From an uncultured Eggerthellaceae bacterium (GTDB lineage Bacteria > Actinomycetota > Coriobacteriia > Coriobacteriales > Eggerthellaceae), in the NCBI GenBank assembly GCA_949840905.1, contig CATKXW010000003.1, forward strand, positions 48,914-112,913: a stretch of 64,000 nt of DNA, given 5' to 3'. The translations under genes and the position numbers were made by a program. The notes below the pieces were generated by a model, which was given only the letters and a program-made list of their open reading frames with translations, ran no database searches and had not been told where the DNA came from. Of the stretch, positions 61,603 to 64,000 are shown piece by piece. The number at the start of each line of letters is the position of its first letter. Position 1 is the stretch's first letter.

Positions 61603-61654
61603 CGAGCACGTCAGAGCCGCGTCCTCTCCAACGCCCCTCTGACGTGCTCGTTTT
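61603..61654 (+). terminator. terminator of the ferritin-like gene
   Basis: CGAGCACGTCAGAG (61603-61616) pairs perfectly with CTCTGACGTGCTCG (61637-61650), followed by TTTT. It lies about 60 nt past the stop. Confidence 0.85.
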
Positions 61655-61755
61655 CATGAATGCAACAGGAGATCAGCTCTTCCGTTGCGCGTCAGGCGCT
61701 GAACGACGGAATTGCACCAGAATAGCGAACTACATTGCGTGATCTGCCGGAAAGC

Positions 61756-63069
61756 TCATGGACGCGCCACGTAGACTCGACGCCTCGTATTACCTTCGGC
61801 GCTAATGAGCCCTTTCTCTTCGAGGCGCTTCAGTAGTCGCAGCAAGGTCGCCTGCGAAAGATCGAATCGCTCCTGGATCGCACGCCTTTTCAGGGGCCCG
61901 TCTTCTCTCACCATAGCCAGTACCATCTGTTCGTCCGTCGACAACGAACGACCGTAGTCTGCGATGGCACCGAGCTCATCCGCTTCCGGCATGTTCCTGT
62001 TCGGAAGCACCACTTTGAAGACGTTCTTCGTGATATGGAACGCTGGCGCGCTCCCGCCCTCTTCATAGGCTTCGAACATACGAGCGATCCCTGTACCGTA
62101 CGCCTCGATGAGCCCGAGTCGATAGAGCGCCGCTGCAAGCTTCGGATTCCGCGGCATCGAGACATCCATCTGGAACTCTTCATAAGAGCATCCTCGAGGC
62201 AGGCCACCTGGCGAGGTCACTTCCAGTCGATCCTCCAACACGCTCACCAGCGTTGGCGGCTGTATGGCGTAGTCTCTATGAGCTACAGCGTTGAGCAACG
62301 CCTCTCGAACAGCATCGGACGGAAAGTCCTCACGATCGACACGCCGCATGTTCACGAACTCCGTCTTATAGTGGGTATGCGTCGCAAGGAAATCGAGAGC
62401 CTGATCCAGCTGATGCAACAGCGATCCGCTCGTCTCAAGCCGATCCTTGAACGTAGTGCGCTTCGTGCCGAAGAATGACGCCAGCTTGATGATGGGCGGA
62501 CATTGGTCTGAGATGAGGCGCCCTAGATTCGTGAATTGCCCATCCTCGTCCACTAAGCCTAACGAACGCATCTGGGCCTCGCCGAACTCCACGGCCCGCT
62601 CGGCGAACGCCGCCTCAGCATGATCGAAGGTGGGCTCCTGATCCAAGCTCCGACCGCGCTCGAAGGAGGTTCCTTCCGATTCGCGCAGCATAGCAACCAC
62701 TTCCGCCTCGGAGGCCATGTAGGAAGCCGCTCCTTGTCGCACGTAAACGCCTTCAGGCCTCAGCCCTTTCGCAGCAAGGTAATACGGACGCTTCGTACCT
62801 CGCTCCACCTTGATACCTACCAGACGCTTCCCCTCTCTTTCGATCACCTCGCACTGGATCACGCTCGATGGGCTCGGTTTTATGGAATCTCGAAGAGCAT
62901 TGGTGAGAGCCAGCAACGTTGCCTCGGCGTCTTCCAACCCTAAAACGGTACCATCATCATCGATCCCAACATAGATGGCGCCGCCTTTCGAGTTCGCAAA
63001 GGCAACGACCGTCTTCAACAACCCCTTGCATAACTCTCTCTTGAATTCAACGAATTCCCCTTCCAACAT
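61756..63069 (-). CDS. AlbA/Schlafen-domain transcriptional regulator (second copy in window)
   Basis: ATG 63067-63069 (MLEGEFVEFKREL) is the likely start, with GGAG 6 nt upstream; the open frame begins at 63081. The 437-residue protein has the AlbA_2/COG2865 domain (about 3-130: GEFVEFKRELCKGLLKTVVAFANSKGG, IYVGIDDDGTVLGLED), a GHKL-like region (REALLNAVAHRDYAIQPPTL) and a C-terminal winged helix (KRRAIQERFDLSQATLLRLLKRLEEKGL). Related to the gene at 10646-12112. Two direct repeats at 63100-63127 overlap its promoter. Confidence 0.88.
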   Translation of the reverse strand: MLEGEFVEFKRELCKGLLKTVVAFANSKGGAIYVGIDDDGTVLGLEDAEATLLALTNALRDSIKPSPSSVIQCEVIEREGKRLVGIKVERGTKRPYYLAAKGLRPEGVYVRQGAASYMASEAEVVAMLRESEGTSFERGRSLDQEPTFDHAEAAFAERAVEFGEAQMRSLGLVDEDGQFTNLGRLISDQCPPIIKLASFFGTKRTTFKDRLETSGSLLHQLDQALDFLATHTHYKTEFVNMRRVDREDFPSDAVREALLNAVAHRDYAIQPPTLVSVLEDRLEVTSPGGLPRGCSYEEFQMDVSMPRNPKLAAALYRLGLIEAYGTGIARMFEAYEEGGSAPAFHITKNVFKVVLPNRNMPEADELGAIADYGRSLSTDEQMVLAMVREDGPLKRRAIQERFDLSQATLLRLLKRLEEKGLISAEGNTRRRVYVARP

Positions 63070-63099
63070 CGCCCGCTCCATCTCTTCGTTTTCGTCACG

Positions 63100-63127
63100 A
63101 TTCTAATCTTTCTCATCATTCTAATCT
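63100..63127 (-). promoter_or_regulatory. direct repeats upstream of the second AlbA-type gene
   Basis: ATTCTAATCT occurs at 63100-63109 and 63118-63127, 18 bp apart. On the minus strand both read AGATTAGAAT, which contains TAGAAT, a good -10 hexamer. The core ATTAGAA is shared with the AT-rich iterations before the other AlbA-type gene, suggesting a common operator type. Confidence 0.55.
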
Positions 63128-63223
63128 ATTCGATGAGGAAGACAACGGAGCGACAGAAGACCAGTTCTTCTACTCCCGAGAGCCAGAACGGCCGCCGAAC
63201 CATAGGCTTCGAACAACGCCGAC

Positions 63224-63266
63224 GAAGACAGAGCGCACAAGGGAAGGCCTTTCCCTTGCGCGCTCT
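63224..63266 (-). terminator. terminator of the surface protein gene
   Basis: AGAGCGCACAAGGGAA (63230-63245) pairs with TTCCCTTGCGCGCTCT (63251-63266) with one G-U, and the minus strand continues TGTCTTCG. It lies about 25 nt past the stop. Confidence 0.65.
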
Positions 63267-63289
63267 AAAAGATGATATCTGCCCCTCTC

Positions 63290-64000
63290 CTACTTGGCCG
63301 CCTCTATCGTCCAGATGAGGGAAGCTACGTTGTCGTAGGTGCCAGGAGAGGTCGCTATGCTCGGCTTGCCGGACGTGCGCAGCCTCACGGTGGCCTCGAG
63401 CTCTTTGCAGATGGGGCTGTGCTCGGTGGCGAGGTCTCCGTTGGGTATGCTCCTCGCTGAGGTAGAAGGCTCGCTCACGAGCGGCAGCGCGATCGTGTCC
63501 CCTCCATCCACTATCAGGTCCAAGAACACCTTGCTCTTTTGATCGGAGACGCTCGGGAAGAGCTTGCTCGCAGAGGCGGTGGGGCTCGTCGAGGTGGTCA
63601 CGGCAGAGACCCTCACAGGGGTAGCGTTGTAGGTGTAGAAGCGCAAGGTGTCGACCTCATCGGATACCGCGCTGTCCTCTGTGATCACCTTGATGACGTC
63701 GATGGAGAGCTCGGTCGATACCGGCACGATGCAATCGAGGATGGGACCGACGTATTTGGCATAGACCGTGGTGACCACTGTGGTGGAGGGCTGGTCGTCA
63801 TAGGGCAGGCTGAAATCATAGGGCAGGTAGAACTCCGAGTTGACGTACCAGCCCGAGAAGGCGTATCCGTCCATGAGCTCGAAGCCAGGGTCTGCTATGA
63901 GGCCGTCTCCATCCGCTGCTTCCACCTTCCATACCTTCCAATAAGAAGGATCGCTCTCGTCTTTGGAGGTATCCGGCACCATGAACTGCATGTAGGCAGC
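63290..64000 (-). CDS. C-terminal part of a surface protein (runs off the window)
   Basis: The frame is open to the window edge; the visible 236 or so residues continue a protein whose start lies outside. The sequence has an InlB/MucBP-like repeat (DPGFELMDGYAFSGWYVNSEFYLPYDF), then a Thr/Ser/Val-rich beta region (SVSDQKSKVFLDLIVDGGDTIALPL). It ends after an apparent Ig-like strand (SPGTYDNVASLIWTIEAAK) with no visible anchor, so the anchoring module may be at the missing N-terminal side or the protein is secreted. Confidence 0.7.
   Translation of the reverse strand, partial: AAYMQFMVPDTSKDESDPSYWKVWKVEAADGDGLIADPGFELMDGYAFSGWYVNSEFYLPYDFSLPYDDQPSTTVVTTVYAKYVGPILDCIVPVSTELSIDVIKVITEDSAVSDEVDTLRFYTYNATPVRVSAVTTSTSPTASASKLFPSVSDQKSKVFLDLIVDGGDTIALPLVSEPSTSARSIPNGDLATEHSPICKELEATVRLRTSGKPSIATSPGTYDNVASLIWTIEAAK

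Noticed and set aside
1..64000. tRNA, rRNA, CRISPR array or intact insertion sequence
   Set aside because: I scanned the intergenic stretches and saw no cloverleaf, rRNA-like block, regularly spaced repeats or complete transposase gene; a tRNA scan would settle the first point.

Overview
The window looks like a chromosomal segment of an anaerobic, high-GC actinobacterium of the Coriobacteriia, most likely Eggerthellaceae (the Eggerthella/Gordonibacter/Slackia/Adlercreutzia neighbourhood). The reasons are two LuxR regulators fused to a many-spanning membrane domain, two DMSO-reductase-family molybdopterin enzymes with ferredoxin-type partners, the GC-rich codon use and the gene repertoire. This is inference from gene content. 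I saw no rRNA, tRNA, CRISPR array or intact insertion sequence.

Region by region. 1-7.6 kb (minus strand): a chaperone and housekeeping block with two trigger-factor-like proteins, HtpG, an aldo/keto reductase-like protein, a methyltransferase-acetyltransferase fusion and a membrane protein. 7.8-20.4 kb: an orphan membrane LuxR regulator, a Schlafen/AlbA-type regulator flanked by a 108-bp direct repeat, an OFA-type MFS transporter, a DUF2130 coiled-coil protein, an XRE/DUF4097 pair and a large secreted beta-propeller protein. 20.5-24.5 kb: a Tat lipoprotein glycosidase, a HEPN/MNT toxin-antitoxin pair whose antitoxin carries its own HTH and a palindromic operator, and a MerR regulator with a textbook autoregulatory promoter. 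24.5-28.3 kb: three genes of unknown function that look less GC-rich than their surroundings. 28.3-41 kb: ordinary housekeeping and stress genes (MATE pump, nuclease, phosphoesterase, SfsA, glutaredoxin, TipAS-type MerR, anion permease, nitroreductase, SRAP, hydrolase, SulP, DUF1963). 41.3-47.2 kb: accessory and partly decaying DNA, with a RelB/PIN toxin-antitoxin pair, a frameshifted MerR paralogue, an Rpn-type nuclease beside a hairpin repeat, and the remains of a two-component/ABC module broken in three places. 47.1-49.9 kb: an ArsC/Spx-like protein, a LysR regulator and an ion permease.

50-61 kb is the most interesting part. A molybdopterin oxidoreductase with a ferredoxin subunit and a membrane LuxR regulator (minus strand) lies back to back with a plus-strand cluster: a zinc-ribbon peptide, a pyrogallol-phloroglucinol transhydroxylase-like large and small subunit, a DASS permease and an MFS transporter. 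Together they suggest uptake and hydroxyl rearrangement or removal on a (poly)phenolic or related substrate, switched by the LuxR protein. The last 3 kb hold a ferritin-like protein, a second AlbA-type regulator with its own repeat-bearing promoter, and the 3' part of a surface protein running off the window.

A recurring theme is autoregulation visible in the DNA. Three MerR genes share the same promoter design with a 19-bp spacer filled by a dyad, both toxin-antitoxin loci have palindromes over their promoters, and both AlbA regulators have AT-rich direct repeats upstream. Coordinates were read by eye, and start codons were moved from the longest ORF to the best ribosome binding site where noted.
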